Below, one piece after another: positions 24,516 through 35,416 of a DNA stretch of 64,000 nucleotides. Each line of letters opens with the position of its first letter. Within the stretch, counting starts at the first letter, position 1. Both the position numbers and the translations under genes were made by a program. This DNA is from Thiobacter sp. AK1. Its GTDB lineage: Bacteria > Pseudomonadota > Gammaproteobacteria > Burkholderiales > Thiobacteraceae. The stretch lies in NCBI RefSeq assembly GCF_039822265.1, contig NZ_JBAJEX010000001.1:496001-560000 (forward strand), read 5' to 3'. The notes beneath the pieces were generated by a model. That model did not search any database. It was not told the DNA's origin and saw only the letters and a list, made by a program, of their open reading frames with translations.

Positions 24516-25838
24516 TTAGTGTCTGCCGATGGGGAAATACTCGAAGCCCGCCTCGCGCACGACTTTGGGTTCGTAAAGGTTGCGGCCGTCGAAGATCACT
24601 GGCTGTTGCAGGCGTGCACGCATCGCATCGAAATCGGGGCTGCGAAACACCTTCCATTCGGTGACGATCACCAGGGCATCCGCGCCGTCGAGCGCCTCCA
24701 TGGGCGAATCCGCGTAGGCCAAGCGCGGCTCGTCGCCGTAGATGCGACGCGCTTCGTGCATGGCCACCGGGTCGTAGGCACGCACCGTGGCCCCCGCCCG
24801 CCACAGGCCTTCCATGATGACGCGGCTGGGTGCCTCACGCATGTCATCGGTATTGGGCTTGAAGGCCAGTCCCCAGAGGGCGAACCGGCGCCCGGAAAGA
24901 TCGTCGCCGAAACGGCCCTTGATTTTATTGAGCAGCACCTGTTTCTGGTGCTCGTTGGCCTGCTCCACGGCGTTGATCACGCGCAAAGTAACGCCATGCT
25001 CCGCGGCCGTGCGCTGCAGAGCCTGCACGTCCTTGGGAAAGCAGGAGCCGCCATAGCCCACGCCGGGATAGAGGAAGTGATAACCAATGCGCGGGTCGGA
25101 GCCGATGCCCTGACGCACGTGCTCGATGTCGGCGCCCAATTTCTCCGCCAGCAGCGCCAGCTCGTTCATGAAGGAAATGCGCGTGGCAAGCATGGCATTG
25201 GCGGCATACTTGGTGAGCTCCGCGGAACGGATGTCCATGGCGATGAGGCGCTCGTGGTTACGCTGGAAGGGCGCGTAGATGGTACGCATGATCTCCAGCG
25301 CACGCGCGTCGTCGGTACCGATGACGATGCGATCGGGACGCATGAAGTCCTCCACCGCGGCGCCTTCCTTGAGGAATTCCGGATTGGAAGCCACCGAGAA
25401 GGGAATGTCCACGCCGCGTCGCGCGAGTTGCTCGCGCACCGCGGCCCGCACCTTGTCGGCCGTGCCCACCGGCACGGTGGACTTGTCCACGATCACTTTG
25501 TAATCGTCCATGTAGCGGCCGATGTTGCGGGCCGCTGCCACCACGTATTGCAGGTCGGCCGAGCCATCCTCGTCCGGTGGCGTGCCCACGGCGATGAACT
25601 GCACCTGGCCGAAGGCCACGCTCTTGGCCACGTCCGTCGTGAAGTGCAGCCGCCCCGCCGCCACGTTCCGCTTGACCAGATCTTCCAGTCCTGGCTCATA
25701 GATGGGAATACCACCTCGATTGAGCAGCTCGATCTTGCGCGTATCCACGTCCAGGCACATGACCTCGTTACCCACTTCGGCCAAACAGGTGCCGGTCACC
25801 AGGCCCACGTAGCCAGTGCCGATGATGGTGATTTTCAT
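24516..25838 (-). CDS. ugd: UDP-glucose 6-dehydrogenase
   Basis: A 440-residue NAD-dependent enzyme that oxidises UDP-glucose to UDP-glucuronate, a precursor of LPS, capsule and exopolysaccharide sugars. The N-terminal Rossmann loop is '[11 protein letters not shown]', the catalytic cysteine lies in 'YGGSCFPKD', and 'NPEFLKEG' and '[11 protein letters not shown]' are typical. Full family length. Its ATG overlaps the pyrF stop codon (ATGA). It sits between pyrF and rfaE1 in the LPS-related part of the run. Confidence 0.95.
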   Translation of the reverse strand: MKITIIGTGYVGLVTGTCLAEVGNEVMCLDVDTRKIELLNRGGIPIYEPGLEDLVKRNVAAGRLHFTTDVAKSVAFGQVQFIAVGTPPDEDGSADLQYVVAAARNIGRYMDDYKVIVDKSTVPVGTADKVRAAVREQLARRGVDIPFSVASNPEFLKEGAAVEDFMRPDRIVIGTDDARALEIMRTIYAPFQRNHERLIAMDIRSAELTKYAANAMLATRISFMNELALLAEKLGADIEHVRQGIGSDPRIGYHFLYPGVGYGGSCFPKDVQALQRTAAEHGVTLRVINAVEQANEHQKQVLLNKIKGRFGDDLSGRRFALWGLAFKPNTDDMREAPSRVIMEGLWRAGATVRAYDPVAMHEARRIYGDEPRLAYADSPMEALDGADALVIVTEWKVFRSPDFDAMRARLQQPVIFDGRNLYEPKVVREAGFEYFPIGRH

Positions 25839-26548
25839 GGCAACATCCCTTCGATTTCCGATTCGATTCGTGTCAGCGCCGCAAGGGGATCGGGCGCCTG
25901 GGTAATCGGTCGGCCGATCACCAGATGGCTCGCGCCGGCGCGCACCGCCTCGGCCGGCGTGGCGATGCGCACCTGATCGTGTGCCTTGTCACCCGCTGGC
26001 CGAATCCCAGGTGTGACCAGCAGGAACCCGGGCCCGTGCCTGGCACGCAGGGCGGCCGCCTCCCGCGCCGAACATACCACACCGGCGAGTCCGCAGTCGC
26101 GCGCAAGGCGAGTCAGGCGCTCGACCGCCTCTTCCGGCGTATCGCTCACCCCCACCTCCAGGAGATCCGCCGCCCGCATACTGGTGAGCACTGTGACCGC
26201 CACCAGATGGGGCGCATTGGGTAGCCCGGCGAGCGCCTCCGCCGCCGCAGTGAGCATGGCGCGCCCACCCAGGGCATGCACGTTGATCATCCACACCCCC
26301 AGGCCGGCGGCGGCGCGGCAAGCCGCCCCCACGGTGTTGGGAATGTCATGGAACTTGAGGTCGAGGAACACGCCGAAGCCCGCAGACACCAGTTGCTCCA
26401 CTAGCCGAGGTCCGGCGGCGGTGAACAGCTCCTTGCCGACCTTCAGGCGACAACGGGTGGGGTCCAGGCGCCGGACGAGTGTCAGTGCCGGCGCAGCGGC
26501 CGAGTAATCCAAGGCAACGATGATGCGGGGATCGGGTTGGCTCGACAT
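25835..26548 (-). CDS. pyrF: Orotidine 5'-phosphate decarboxylase
   Basis: A 237-residue TIM-barrel enzyme that makes UMP from OMP. The catalytic '[10 protein letters not shown]' (D-x-K-x-x-D) lies near residue 60, and 'VTPGIRP' and 'HLVIGRPIT' form the phosphate site. The start at 26548 is chosen because the family sequence begins there ([14 protein letters not shown]); the upstream open frame is within lapB. It lies five bases after lapB, a position conserved in many proteobacteria. Confidence 0.95.
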   Translation of the reverse strand: MSSQPDPRIIVALDYSAAAPALTLVRRLDPTRCRLKVGKELFTAAGPRLVEQLVSAGFGVFLDLKFHDIPNTVGAACRAAAGLGVWMINVHALGGRAMLTAAAEALAGLPNAPHLVAVTVLTSMRAADLLEVGVSDTPEEAVERLTRLARDCGLAGVVCSAREAAALRARHGPGFLLVTPGIRPAGDKAHDQVRIATPAEAVRAGASHLVIGRPITQAPDPLAALTRIESEIEGMLP

Positions 26549-26553
26549 GGGCT

Positions 26554-27744
26554 TCAGGCGTACGGGGCTTGGGCCTGACGTTCTTCCAGACGGCGCGGCG
26601 GCATGGTTTCCCAGCCGCCGCAGGCAGGACAGCGCCAGAAGAACTGACGTGCCTTGAAGCCGCAGCCATCGCACTGAAAAAACGCCAGGCGGCGCGCATG
26701 CTGATGCACCAGGTTGCGAATGGTCTCTAGGTCCTGGCGTGCATCCGGCGCTGCCTCATAGAGCTGCGCTTCCAAGAGCTTTTCCAGCCCAAGCAGGGTG
26801 GGATTGCGGCGCAGCTCCTCGCGCCCCAGCCGGTAAGCCGCCTCACTACCCTCCGCCTCCAGCACCGCCTGAAACGCCGCGCCGAAAAGATCTACGCTAG
26901 GGTAGTTGGCCAGCCAGCCTTTGAGCAGGAGGGCGGCGTCCTGGATTCGCTTCAGATCCCGGTAGCAGGCCAGGAGCTTGTCCGCCACCAGGGGGAGATA
27001 GTCCGGATTCTGCGCCTCCACCCGCTTCCAGGCGACGATCGCCTCCTCTGGCCGTTTCTCCGCCACGGCAAAATCGCCGGCGAGCAGTGTGGCGCGGACG
27101 TTGCGCCGGTTGACTTCGAGGGCTCGCTCAAGTTCCGTTCGCGCCGCCTCGAAACGGCCCTCCACCGCCATGGCCGCCGCTTTTTCGCAATGGAACTGGC
27201 TGATCTCCACCACGAAGGCCGCCGCCGAGGTTTCCGCCAATGCGCGCGCCATCGCAATCGCCTTGTCCCAGTCCTTCTCCTGAACGTAGATCTCCATCAG
27301 GGCGCGCCGCGCCGCCTCGGCATAGCGCGTGGGCAGCAAGGTGTTGAACAGTTGTTCCGCGCGATCCAGAAGCCCCGCCTTGAGGAAGTCCTGTCCCAAC
27401 TCCAGTTGCGCTGCCAGACGTTGCTCCTGGCCCAGATCCGGGCGCTCCACCAGTCCTTGGTGCAACTGGATGGCGCGTTCTACCTCGCCCCGGCGCCGGA
27501 ACAGGCCGCCCAGGGTGAAGTGTAGCTCCACGGTTTCGCTGTCGGCGCGCGCCGCTTCGGTGAAGGCTTCGATGGCCTTGTCCGGCTGCTGGTTGAGGAG
27601 AAAATTGAGGCCCTTGAAATAGGACTCCGGCAGCTGGCGCGACTGGGAAATCACGTGCCGAATGTCGATGCGCGCGGCCACCCAGCCCAGCAAGAAAAAG
27701 AAGGGGAAGGCCAGTAGCCACCAGTATTCAAAATCCACGCCCAT
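26554..27744 (-). CDS. lapB: Lipopolysaccharide assembly protein B (LapB/YciM)
   Basis: A 396-residue protein with one N-terminal transmembrane helix (about 7-24), about nine tetratricopeptide repeats in the cytoplasm, and a C-terminal rubredoxin-like metal site (CDGCG ... CPACGG). In the known family LapB cooperates with FtsH in proteolysis of LpxC and so sets the LPS level. It begins seven bases after lapA, matching the conserved lapA-lapB order, and precedes pyrF. Confidence 0.95.
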   Translation of the reverse strand: MGVDFEYWWLLAFPFFFLLGWVAARIDIRHVISQSRQLPESYFKGLNFLLNQQPDKAIEAFTEAARADSETVELHFTLGGLFRRRGEVERAIQLHQGLVERPDLGQEQRLAAQLELGQDFLKAGLLDRAEQLFNTLLPTRYAEAARRALMEIYVQEKDWDKAIAMARALAETSAAAFVVEISQFHCEKAAAMAVEGRFEAARTELERALEVNRRNVRATLLAGDFAVAEKRPEEAIVAWKRVEAQNPDYLPLVADKLLACYRDLKRIQDAALLLKGWLANYPSVDLFGAAFQAVLEAEGSEAAYRLGREELRRNPTLLGLEKLLEAQLYEAAPDARQDLETIRNLVHQHARRLAFFQCDGCGFKARQFFWRCPACGGWETMPPRRLEERQAQAPYA

Positions 27745-27750
27745 CGACCC

Positions 27751-28041
27751 TCAGGTCCCGTTGCCCTGGGCTTCCTGCGCGCGGGGGGCTTCCTGGTTGC
27801 GGCTGCGCAGTTCACGTTTGAGAGCGAGGATTTCGCGCCGGCTACGCAGGAGATAAGAGAAACTCGCCGCAACCCCCGCCGCCACACCGAGCACGAACAC
27901 CACCAATAGCACCACCACCAGCGGGGCCTGCCACTCCGCGCCCAGGTAATAGCGCACCGTCACGACCTCGCTGTTCTTGGCGGCAAAGCCGACGGCCAGC
28001 AGGAATAGGAACACGCCCAGTATGGGCGTCACGAAACGCAT
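27751..28041 (-). CDS. lapA: Lipopolysaccharide assembly protein A (LapA)
   Basis: A 96-residue inner-membrane protein with two transmembrane helices (about 5-22 and 41-63) and a charged cytoplasmic tail that looks coiled-coil-like ('REILALKRELRSR'). The LapA/YciS family accompanies LapB in control of LPS synthesis. The start at 28041 is supported by AGAGGG upstream; the open frame further upstream is unlikely to be coding. An intrinsic terminator lies just upstream, after ihfB, so lapA may need its own promoter or read-through. Confidence 0.9.
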   Translation of the reverse strand: MRFVTPILGVFLFLLAVGFAAKNSEVVTVRYYLGAEWQAPLVVVLLVVFVLGVAAGVAASFSYLLRSRREILALKRELRSRNQEAPRAQEAQGNGT

Positions 28042-28065
28042 GGCTTTCCCTCTTTCGATCGAGCG

Positions 28066-28104
28066 GCAAAGAAAAGGCGGCACCATCTCACGACGCTGCC
28101 GCCT
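28066..28104 (-). terminator. Intrinsic terminator after ihfB
   Basis: Read on the minus strand, AGGCGGCA and TGCCGCCT form a perfect 8-bp stem with a 14-base loop followed by TTTTCTTT. It lies 19 bases beyond the ihfB stop and 34 bases before lapA, so it would separate rpsA-ihfB from lapAB at least in part. Confidence 0.6.
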
Positions 28105-28122
28105 GGGACCATCACGGCGTTT

Positions 28123-28437
28123 TCACGTCTGCTGGCTTTCCCCGGAAGCGAGCCGCTTGCGGTTGTCCACTCGGTCCCGAAGTTCCTTGCCAGCCTTGAA
28201 GTGGGGCACGTACTTGGCCGGCACTTCCACCCGCCCCCCCGTCTTGGGATTGCGCCCGATCCGAGGTGGCCGGTAATTGAGACTGAAGCTACCAAAACCT
28301 CGAATCTCGATGCGCTGCCCCTCGGACAGGCTCTTGGCCATGGCATCCAGGATGGTCTTCACCGCCAGTTCAGCATCCTTGGCCACCAGCTGGGGATACC
28401 GCGCCGACAGCCGCATGATGAGTTCCGATTTGGTCAT
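28123..28437 (-). CDS. ihfB: Integration host factor subunit beta
   Basis: A 104-residue DNA-bending protein that pairs with IhfA. The start '[11 protein letters not shown]' and the beta-arm signature '[20 protein letters not shown]' are those of IhfB, with the intercalating proline in 'RNPKTG'. Its position directly after rpsA is conserved across proteobacteria. IHF is usually needed to bend promoter DNA for sigma-54 activators, two of whose target promoters appear in this window. Confidence 0.96.
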   Translation of the reverse strand: MTKSELIMRLSARYPQLVAKDAELAVKTILDAMAKSLSEGQRIEIRGFGSFSLNYRPPRIGRNPKTGGRVEVPAKYVPHFKAGKELRDRVDNRKRLASGESQQT

Positions 28438-28453
28438 GGCCGACCCCCGGCTC

Positions 28454-30187
28454 TTAGTGGTCGCTGCTCTTGGTATCCAGCTTGGCCTTGAGGAGGGCGC
28501 CGAGATTGGTCGTACCGCTGCTGGCGGACTGGTCGCTGGCCATCTTCTGCATGGCTTCCGCCGCTTCCGCCGCTTCCTTGGCCTTGATCGACAGGCTGAT
28601 GCTGCGGTTCTTGCGGTCCACGCTGATGATCATGGCCTCCACCTCGTCGCCTTCCTTGAGATGGGTGCGGATGTCCTCCACGCGATCGCGCGAGACCTCG
28701 GAGGCACGCAGATAGCCCTCCACGTCGTCGGCGAGCTGGATCACTGCGCCCTTGGCGTCCAAGGATTTCACCGTGCCCTTGACGATGGCGCCCTTGTCGT
28801 GGCTCATCACGTAGTTGTTGAAGGGATCGCCCTCGACTTGCTTGATGCCCAGGGAGATACGCTCGCGCTCGGGATCGATGGCCAGCACCACGGCCTCCAC
28901 CTCATCGCCCTTCTTATAGTTGCGCACGGCTTCCTCACCGGGCTGCGACCAGGACAGATCGGACAGATGCACCAGCCCGTCGATGCCACCAGGCAAACCG
29001 ATGAACACGCCGAAGTCGGTGATGGACTTGATCTGACCCTTGACCTTGTCGCCCTTCTTGTAATTGGCGGCGAACTCTTCCCAGGGATTGGGCTTGCACT
29101 GCTTCATGCCCAGGGAAATGCGGCGGCGTTCCTCGTCGATTTCCAAGATCATCACCTCGACTTCGTCGCCCACCTGTACCACCTTGGCGGGATGCACGTT
29201 CTTGTTGGTCCAGTCCATCTCGGAGACATGCACCAGACCTTCGATGCCAGGCTCGATCTCGACGAAGGCGCCGTAGTCGGTGAGGTTGGTCACCTTGCCA
29301 AATAGGCGGGTACCGGGTGGATAGCGGCGGGAAATATTGACCCAGGGATCATCACCCAGCTGCTTGAGGCCCAAGGAGACACGATTTTTCTCCTGGTCGA
29401 ACTTGAGCACCTTCGCTTCCACTTCATCGCCCACGGCCAGCACTTCGGAAGGATGCTTGACACGGCGCCAGGCCAGATCGGTGATGTGCAGCAGGCCGTC
29501 GATGCCGCCGAGATCGACGAAGGCGCCGTAGTCGGTGATGTTCTTGACGATGCCCTTCACCACCATGCCTTCCTTGAGATTTTCCAGCAGCGCCTGACGC
29601 TCGGCACCGAGTGTGGCTTCCAGCACGGCCTTGCGCGACACCACCACGTTGTTGCGCTTCTTGTCCAGCTTGATGACTTTGAACTCGAATTCCTTGCCCT
29701 CGTACGGCGTCGTGTCCTTCACCGGACGCACATCCACCAGGGAGCCCGGCAGGAAGGCGCGGATGCCGTTGATCATCACCGTCAGGCCGCCCTTCACCTT
29801 GCCAGTGATCACACCCTTGACGAGCTGGTTGTTCTCCATGGCCTGTTCCAGCTCCTGCCAGGCAGCAATGCGCTTCGCCTTCTCGCGCGACAAGCGGGTG
29901 GAGCCGTAACCGTCTTCCAATGCCTCGATGGCCACGGTGACGAAGTCGCCTTCTTTCACTTCGAGTTCGCCGCGGTCATTGCGGAACTCGGAGGCTGGAA
30001 TCACACTCTCCGATTTCAGACCGGCGTTGACGATGACCTCGTCGCCTTGAATGGCCACCACCTCGGCGGTGATGAGTTCGCCCACGCGCATTTCCTGGCG
30101 GGCAAGGGATTCTTCGAACAGGGCGGCAAAGCTTTCGTTGCTGTTGGGCGCAGCCTGGCTTGCGGTAGTTTGGGAAGTCGCCATCAT
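28454..30187 (-). CDS. rpsA: 30S ribosomal protein S1
   Basis: A 577-residue protein with six S1 RNA-binding repeats; repeats three to six show the recurring 'V..ITDYGAFV.....GLLH.S' pattern. It binds mRNA to the 30S subunit and is essential. Length is slightly above the Escherichia coli protein (557) because of an N-terminal Ser/Thr/Gln-rich extension. Two adjacent ATG codons (30187 and 30184) are possible starts, with CAGGTACC just upstream. The cmk part of the upstream fused gene and ihfB downstream give the conserved cmk-rpsA-ihfB order. Confidence 0.96.
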   Translation of the reverse strand: MMATSQTTASQAAPNSNESFAALFEESLARQEMRVGELITAEVVAIQGDEVIVNAGLKSESVIPASEFRNDRGELEVKEGDFVTVAIEALEDGYGSTRLSREKAKRIAAWQELEQAMENNQLVKGVITGKVKGGLTVMINGIRAFLPGSLVDVRPVKDTTPYEGKEFEFKVIKLDKKRNNVVVSRKAVLEATLGAERQALLENLKEGMVVKGIVKNITDYGAFVDLGGIDGLLHITDLAWRRVKHPSEVLAVGDEVEAKVLKFDQEKNRVSLGLKQLGDDPWVNISRRYPPGTRLFGKVTNLTDYGAFVEIEPGIEGLVHVSEMDWTNKNVHPAKVVQVGDEVEVMILEIDEERRRISLGMKQCKPNPWEEFAANYKKGDKVKGQIKSITDFGVFIGLPGGIDGLVHLSDLSWSQPGEEAVRNYKKGDEVEAVVLAIDPERERISLGIKQVEGDPFNNYVMSHDKGAIVKGTVKSLDAKGAVIQLADDVEGYLRASEVSRDRVEDIRTHLKEGDEVEAMIISVDRKNRSISLSIKAKEAAEAAEAMQKMASDQSASSGTTNLGALLKAKLDTKSSDH

Positions 30188-30321
30188 GAATTGGTACCTG
30201 AAAAAGCCGTCCTTTGGTCGAAGACGGGTTGGTTCACACAACGTCGCAAGCGTGGATTAAGGAAAAGAAAAACGCACCCAGCGGCACGTGCTATTCACGC
30301 GCCTGGTTCGTCCGTTTTCCG

Positions 30322-32283
30322 CTACCCGCCGGCGACACCCGGCCCGGATGAGGCCCGATACTGCTTTAGCACCGCTTCGACCGCCTGGTCGATGGTGAGA
30401 TCGCTGGTATCCAGCAGGCTTGCATCCGCGCATTTCTGCAGAGGGGCGGCACTGCGCTGGGAATCCCGTGCGTCGCGCGCCCGAATGTCCTGCAAAAGAG
30501 TTTGGATGTTAGCAGACATTCCTTTTTCCATCAACTGCTTATATCGTCGCTGGGCGCGCACCTCGGGGCTTGCCGTGAGGAAGATCTTGACTCGAGCATC
30601 CGGGAACACCACCGAGCCCATGTCGCGCCCGTCCGCCACCAGCCCCGGCGGCTGCCGAAAGGCCCGTTGCCGGTCGAGCAAGGCCTCGCGCACCGCAGGC
30701 CATTGGGCAACGCTAGAGGCCCCTCGACTCACTTCCTCGCTACGAATGGCATCCGTCACCTCTTCGTCTCCCAACCATACCCGGCCAGCGTCGAAGCGCA
30801 CCTTAAGTTCCTGTGCCAGGCGCTCAAGCCCCGCCTCGTCGTCCCAGGCCACACCCGCGCGCAGCGCCGCGAGGGCCACCAGCCGATACAAGGCGCCGCT
30901 GTCGAGATAATGGAAGCCCAATCGCTCGGCCACCCGCTGCGCCACCGTGCCCTTGCCGGAGGCGGAGGGACCGTCGATGGCGATGACCGGCACGTCCGGC
31001 TGGCGCAAACCCAGGAAAACCTCGAAATAGTTGGGAAAGGTCTTGGCCACGCAGCCCGGATCCAGGATGCGTACCGGCACGCCGCCCAGCGCCACCAGGG
31101 AAAAGCACATGGCCATGCGGTGATCGTCGTAGGTCTCGATCACCGCGCCGGCAGTCAGTCCATGCGCGGGTGAGGTAATGCGCAGGAAATCCGGCCCTTC
31201 CTCCACGGTAGCGCCTAGCTTGCGCAACTCGGCGGCCATGGCGGCGATGCGGTCGGTCTCCTTCACGCGCCAGCTGCCGATGTTGCGGATGGTGGTGGTG
31301 CCGGGAGCGAACAGTGCCGCCACCGCGACGGTCATGGCGGCGTCCGGAATGTGATTGAGATCCGCATCCAGGGGCTTGAGCCGGCGCGGCCCGCAGGCCT
31401 CGACCCAGTCCGGGCCCATGCGGATCAGTGCGCCCATTTGCGCCAGGGTGTCGGCGAAGCGGATGTCGCCCTGGATGCTGTCGCGCCCCACCCCCAAGAC
31501 ACGCACCGGTCCGCCGCCGATGGCGCCCGCCGCGAGGAAATAGGAGGCACTGGAGGCATCGCCCTCCACGTGGATGACCCCAGGACTCTGGTAGCGGCTG
31601 CCGCCCACCACCCGGAACAGCTGCCAGCCGTCCCGCACCACCTCCACCCCGAAGCGGCGCATGAGATTGAGGGTGATCTCCACGTAGGGCTTGGAGATGA
31701 GTTCTCCCACCACTTCCACGGTGGTGGTCTTTCCGATGAGTGGCAGGGCCATGAGCAGTGCGGTGAGGAACTGGCTCGAGACGTTGCCGCGGATGCGCAC
31801 TCGGCCATGCGCCTTTAGCCGCGCCTCGTGGATGGCCAAGGGCGGGTAGCCTTCCTGCCCAAGATAATCGATGCGCGCCCCCAGCTGGCGCAGGGCTTCC
31901 ACCAGATCGCCGATGGGGCGCTCGTGCATGCGGGGAACCCCCACCAGGCGGTAGCGCCCCTGGGACAGCGCCAGCACCGCCGTCAGTGGCCGGAAGGCGG
32001 TGCCGGCATTGCCCAGGAACAACTCGGCTTCCTGCACCGGGAAGCGGCCCGCCACCCCCGTTACGCGGCAGTCGCGGCTGCCACCCCATTCCCACGCGAC
32101 ACCCAGGTGACGCAAGGCTTTCAGCATCACGCGCGTATCGTCCGAGTCCAATAACCCCTTGATCTCGGTCACACCCTCGGCGAGGGCGGCAAGCAGCAGT
32201 GTGCGGTTGGAAATGCTCTTGGAGCCCGGCAGCACCACGCTGCCGGCCATCCGCGCGATGGGTTCCAGGTCGAGATATTCCAT
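30322..32283 (-). CDS. aroA-cmk: Fused EPSP synthase / cytidylate kinase (AroA-Cmk)
   Basis: A 653-residue bifunctional protein. Residues about 1-430 are 3-phosphoshikimate 1-carboxyvinyltransferase ('PGSKSISNR', '[10 protein letters not shown]', '[10 protein letters not shown]'), which makes EPSP in the shikimate pathway. Residues about 433-653 are cytidylate kinase: the P-loop 'GPSASGKGT' lies near 438, followed by '[10 protein letters not shown]' and '[13 protein letters not shown]'. In most proteobacteria aroA and cmk are adjacent separate genes; here the frame runs through without a stop or internal start signal. Both halves keep their key residues. It starts 25 bases after tyrA. Confidence 0.95.
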   Translation of the reverse strand: MEYLDLEPIARMAGSVVLPGSKSISNRTLLLAALAEGVTEIKGLLDSDDTRVMLKALRHLGVAWEWGGSRDCRVTGVAGRFPVQEAELFLGNAGTAFRPLTAVLALSQGRYRLVGVPRMHERPIGDLVEALRQLGARIDYLGQEGYPPLAIHEARLKAHGRVRIRGNVSSQFLTALLMALPLIGKTTTVEVVGELISKPYVEITLNLMRRFGVEVVRDGWQLFRVVGGSRYQSPGVIHVEGDASSASYFLAAGAIGGGPVRVLGVGRDSIQGDIRFADTLAQMGALIRMGPDWVEACGPRRLKPLDADLNHIPDAAMTVAVAALFAPGTTTIRNIGSWRVKETDRIAAMAAELRKLGATVEEGPDFLRITSPAHGLTAGAVIETYDDHRMAMCFSLVALGGVPVRILDPGCVAKTFPNYFEVFLGLRQPDVPVIAIDGPSASGKGTVAQRVAERLGFHYLDSGALYRLVALAALRAGVAWDDEAGLERLAQELKVRFDAGRVWLGDEEVTDAIRSEEVSRGASSVAQWPAVREALLDRQRAFRQPPGLVADGRDMGSVVFPDARVKIFLTASPEVRAQRRYKQLMEKGMSANIQTLLQDIRARDARDSQRSAAPLQKCADASLLDTSDLTIDQAVEAVLKQYRASSGPGVAGG

Positions 32284-32308
32284 GTTCGCTTATACCTAGG
32301 CTTTGGCC

Positions 32309-33169
32309 TCACTGCCCTTTCAGCCAGGCTTCACGGGCATCGCGCGCCCGCCGGAACACCTCGAGCAGCGCCGCGCCATCACCCGCCTCGATGAGGCCCT
32401 TGATGCGGGCCAGCTCGGCTTCATAGCCGGCGATTTCCCGCAGCAGCGCTTGCCCGTTGGCCAGGCAGATGTCGCGCCACATTTCCGGAGAGCTGGCGGC
32501 GATGCGGGTGAAATCGCGGAAGCCACTCGCCGCGAAGGAGAACAGGCGCGCGCCATCGGCGCGTTGTGCGATGTAATCCACCAGGGCAAAGGCGAGCACA
32601 TGGGGTAGGTGGCTCACTGCGGCGAATAGGGCATCGTGCTCGGCGGCCGTCATCTCCGCCACCTGCGCGCCACAGGCGGCCCATAGTTGCGCCACCTGCC
32701 GGCATGCCGCCGGGTCGGTCTCCGGCAGCGGGGTGAGGATGACGGTGCGCTGCTGGAACAGGTCGGCGCGTGCCGCCTCGACACCGCTTTTCTCCGCCCC
32801 AGCGATGGGATGGCCCGGCACGAAACGCGGCAGATGCGCACCGAGATGGGCACGCGCCAAGGCCACCACGTTCTGTTTGGTGCTACCCATGTCGGTCACC
32901 ACCGTGCGCGTGCCCAGATGGGGCGCGATCGCCGCCAAAAGCGCCCCCATTTGACCCACCGGCACAGCCAGCGCCACAAGATCGGCATCCCGCACCGCGG
33001 CGGGATCGCCGCCGATCTCGTCGATCACCGAGGCGGCGCGCGCTGCTGCCAGATTCTCCGCGCTACGGCCAAAGCCGACGATATGACGCACCATGCCAGC
33101 CTGGCGCAATGCCAGAGCGAAAGAGCCGCCGATCAGGCCGACCCCGAAGACGACCAGCTGGCCGATCAT
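32309..33169 (-). CDS. tyrA: Prephenate dehydrogenase
   Basis: A 286-residue NAD(P)-dependent dehydrogenase of the monofunctional TyrA type, making 4-hydroxyphenylpyruvate for tyrosine (or arogenate to tyrosine if substrate specificity differs). The Rossmann loop 'FGVGLIGGS' is at residues 7-15, with 'DMGSTKQ', 'FVPGHPIAGAEKSG' and 'VSHLPHVLAFAL' carrying the catalytic histidines. There is no chorismate mutase domain. The ATG at 33169 begins the dehydrogenase fold; the open frame upstream extends to a TTG in the gap after aroF and is not favoured. Confidence 0.93.
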   Translation of the reverse strand: MIGQLVVFGVGLIGGSFALALRQAGMVRHIVGFGRSAENLAAARAASVIDEIGGDPAAVRDADLVALAVPVGQMGALLAAIAPHLGTRTVVTDMGSTKQNVVALARAHLGAHLPRFVPGHPIAGAEKSGVEAARADLFQQRTVILTPLPETDPAACRQVAQLWAACGAQVAEMTAAEHDALFAAVSHLPHVLAFALVDYIAQRADGARLFSFAASGFRDFTRIAASSPEMWRDICLANGQALLREIAGYEAELARIKGLIEAGDGAALLEVFRRARDAREAWLKGQ

Positions 33170-33221
33170 GGGTGCGGCCGCTTGCGAGGCGACGCGAAAC
33201 AAGGAACGCCGGAGACGCGAC

Positions 33222-34238
33222 TCAAAGCGACCGCCCCAGCACGTTGGCAATGCCCTTGAGCTCGCCCATCAGGCTCTTTAGTTCCTCTGGGCTCAAAGCC
33301 TGGTCGGCGTCGCACCAGGCTTCGCATGGCCGCGGATGGGATTCCACCAGCAGGCCATCGGCGCCGGCGGCGATCGCCGCGCGCGCCAGCGCCGGCACCA
33401 TCCAGGCCTTGCCGCCAGCATGGGAAGGATCGATGATCACCGGCAAATGGGTCTCCTTCTTCAAAACCGGCACGGCAGTCACATCCAGCACGTTGCGGTA
33501 GGCGGTCTCGTAAGTGCGGATGCCACGCTCGCAAAAGATGATGTTGTGATTGCCGCCGGCGGCGATGTACTCGGCGGCCATGAGCCATTCGGAAATGGTC
33601 GCCGCCATGCCGCGCTTTAAGATCACCGGCTTGTTGATGCGTCCCACCTCCTTGAGCAGATCGAAGTTCTGCATGTTGCGCGTGCCGATCTGGATCACGT
33701 CCACGTCGTATTCCAGGAAGGTGTCCAGCATGCGCACGTCCATCAGCTCGGTGACGATGGGCAACCCGTATTTGTCCGCCGCCTTGCGAAACATGGCCAG
33801 GCCCTCCACGCCGCGTCCCTGGAAGGTATAGGGACTGGTGCGCGGCTTGAAGGCACCCCCACGCATCAGGCGGCAGCCCGCTTCCTTGACGAAGCGGGCG
33901 GACTCATCCATCTGTTCTTGAGTCTCCACCGAGCAGGGCCCGCTGATCACCTGGATTTGGTTGCCGCCCAGGGGCACGCCGCGGATGTCGATGACGGTGT
34001 TCTCGCGATGCCACTCCCGCGCCACGATCTTGTAGGGCTTGACGATGTGCATGGACTGCTCAACCCCGGGCAGGGCGTCGATGGCCTCCTGGTCGATTCT
34101 GCGCTCATCACCGATGGCGCCGATCACCGTGCGCTCGGTGCCGCGCGAGACATTGGCCTCGCAGCCATATTCCTTGATCTTGCGCACCACCGCTTCGATC
34201 TGTTCTTCGGTGGCCCCGTTTTCCATCACGATGATCAT
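33222..34238 (-). CDS. aroF: 3-deoxy-7-phosphoheptulonate synthase (class I-beta)
   Basis: A 338-residue DAHP synthase with an N-terminal ferredoxin-like regulatory domain (about 1-70), as in Thermotoga and Bacillus-type I-beta enzymes. All key segments are intact: 'GPCSVET', 'KPRTSPYTFQG', 'IGTRNMQNF', 'ILKRGMA', 'CERGIRT' and 'DPSHAGGK'. It condenses PEP and erythrose 4-phosphate, committing carbon to aromatic amino acids. AAAGGAAACGGC precedes the ATG, which overlaps the hisC stop by four bases. It is one of two I-beta synthases in this window. Confidence 0.95.
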   Translation of the reverse strand: MIIVMENGATEEQIEAVVRKIKEYGCEANVSRGTERTVIGAIGDERRIDQEAIDALPGVEQSMHIVKPYKIVAREWHRENTVIDIRGVPLGGNQIQVISGPCSVETQEQMDESARFVKEAGCRLMRGGAFKPRTSPYTFQGRGVEGLAMFRKAADKYGLPIVTELMDVRMLDTFLEYDVDVIQIGTRNMQNFDLLKEVGRINKPVILKRGMAATISEWLMAAEYIAAGGNHNIIFCERGIRTYETAYRNVLDVTAVPVLKKETHLPVIIDPSHAGGKAWMVPALARAAIAAGADGLLVESHPRPCEAWCDADQALSPEELKSLMGELKGIANVLGRSL

Positions 34239-35353
34239 GCCGTTTCCTTTCGCTGTTCTTCGAGGGCGCTGGCAAGCGCCGTCAAAAACCGTTCGTTTTC
34301 CCGTTCCAGGCCAATGCTCACCCGCAAATACTCGGGCAGCCCATAGTTGGCGATCGGCCTGACGATCACGCCGCGTCTGAGCAGGCGTTGATACATGGCG
34401 GTGGCGTTGCCAATGCAAAAGCTCAGGAAGTTTCCGTAGGAGGGAATCCAGGCGAGTCCGAGCCGCGTAAGCCCCGTGGTGATCTGTGCCATGCCCACGC
34501 GGTTGATGGTGATGCTGCGCGTAAGATGCTCGCTGTCGCCAAGGGCCGCCTGCGCTGCCGCCTGCGCCACCGTACTCACGTTGAACGGCTGCCGCACCCG
34601 GTTCAGCATGTCCGCCACGTCCGGGTGACATAGCGCATAGCCCACCCGCAATCCCGCTAGACCGTAGGCCTTGGAAAACGTGCGCGTGAGCATGAGGTTG
34701 GGAAAACGCGCAAGCCACGTGGTGCTGGGCGGTGCGACTTCCGCCGGCAGGTATTCATAGTACGCTTCGTCGAGCACCACCAGCACTTCCCGCGGCACCT
34801 GCTCGATGAAATGCAGCAACGCCTGCGGCGCAAGCAGCGTGCCGGTGGGATTGTTGGGGTTGGCCAGGAAAACGACGCGCGTATCATCCTCGATCGCCTC
34901 CAGCAGGGCCACGGGATCGTTGCCGAAATCCCGCGCCGGCACCTCGATGGCGCGCGCCCCCACCGCCTGCGCCGCCAAGGGATAGACGGCGAAGGCATGC
35001 TGGGAAAAGACAGCAGAAGTGCCGGGCCCGAGGAAGGCGCGCGCGGCGAATTCCAGCACGTCATTGGAGCCGTTGCCCAGCACGATCTGGTTCACGGTCA
35101 CACCATGGTGGGCCGCTAGCGCTGTCTTCAGCTCGAAGCCTGCGCCATCGGGATAACGAGCCAGTTCCGGCAGGCAGCGTTGCACGGCCTCCAGGGCGAG
35201 CGGGCTGGGCCCTAAGGGGTTTTCGTTGGAAGCCAGCTTGACGATCTCCGCAGGATTAAGCCCCATCTCTCGCGCCAGCTCCCCGATGGGCTTACCGGGC
35301 GGATAGGGGGCAATGGCCCGGACATAGGCTGGCGCAAGATCACAAAGTTCCAT
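34235..35353 (-). CDS. hisC: Histidinol-phosphate aminotransferase family enzyme
   Basis: A 372-residue PLP-dependent class I/II aminotransferase of the HisC family: 'NENPLGPSP', 'FLANPNNPTGT', 'DEAYYEY' and the Schiff-base lysine in 'TRTFSKAYGLAG'. It lies between pheA and aroF/tyrA, with stop and start codons overlapping aroF. In this conserved context the enzyme often serves phenylalanine and tyrosine synthesis as well as, or instead of, histidine synthesis, which sequence alone cannot settle. Confidence 0.9.
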   Translation of the reverse strand: MELCDLAPAYVRAIAPYPPGKPIGELAREMGLNPAEIVKLASNENPLGPSPLALEAVQRCLPELARYPDGAGFELKTALAAHHGVTVNQIVLGNGSNDVLEFAARAFLGPGTSAVFSQHAFAVYPLAAQAVGARAIEVPARDFGNDPVALLEAIEDDTRVVFLANPNNPTGTLLAPQALLHFIEQVPREVLVVLDEAYYEYLPAEVAPPSTTWLARFPNLMLTRTFSKAYGLAGLRVGYALCHPDVADMLNRVRQPFNVSTVAQAAAQAALGDSEHLTRSITINRVGMAQITTGLTRLGLAWIPSYGNFLSFCIGNATAMYQRLLRRGVIVRPIANYGLPEYLRVSIGLERENERFLTALASALEEQRKETA

Positions 35354-35416
35354 CTCGATTCAGGCGTCGCATCACGCAGGAGTCATTGGCAGGCACGATA
35401 CTCTACACCTTACGCC

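Noticed and set aside
28277..30910. Two long + strand open frames opposite rpsA
   Set aside because: They follow the repeat pattern of the S1 domains in reverse and have no start signals.
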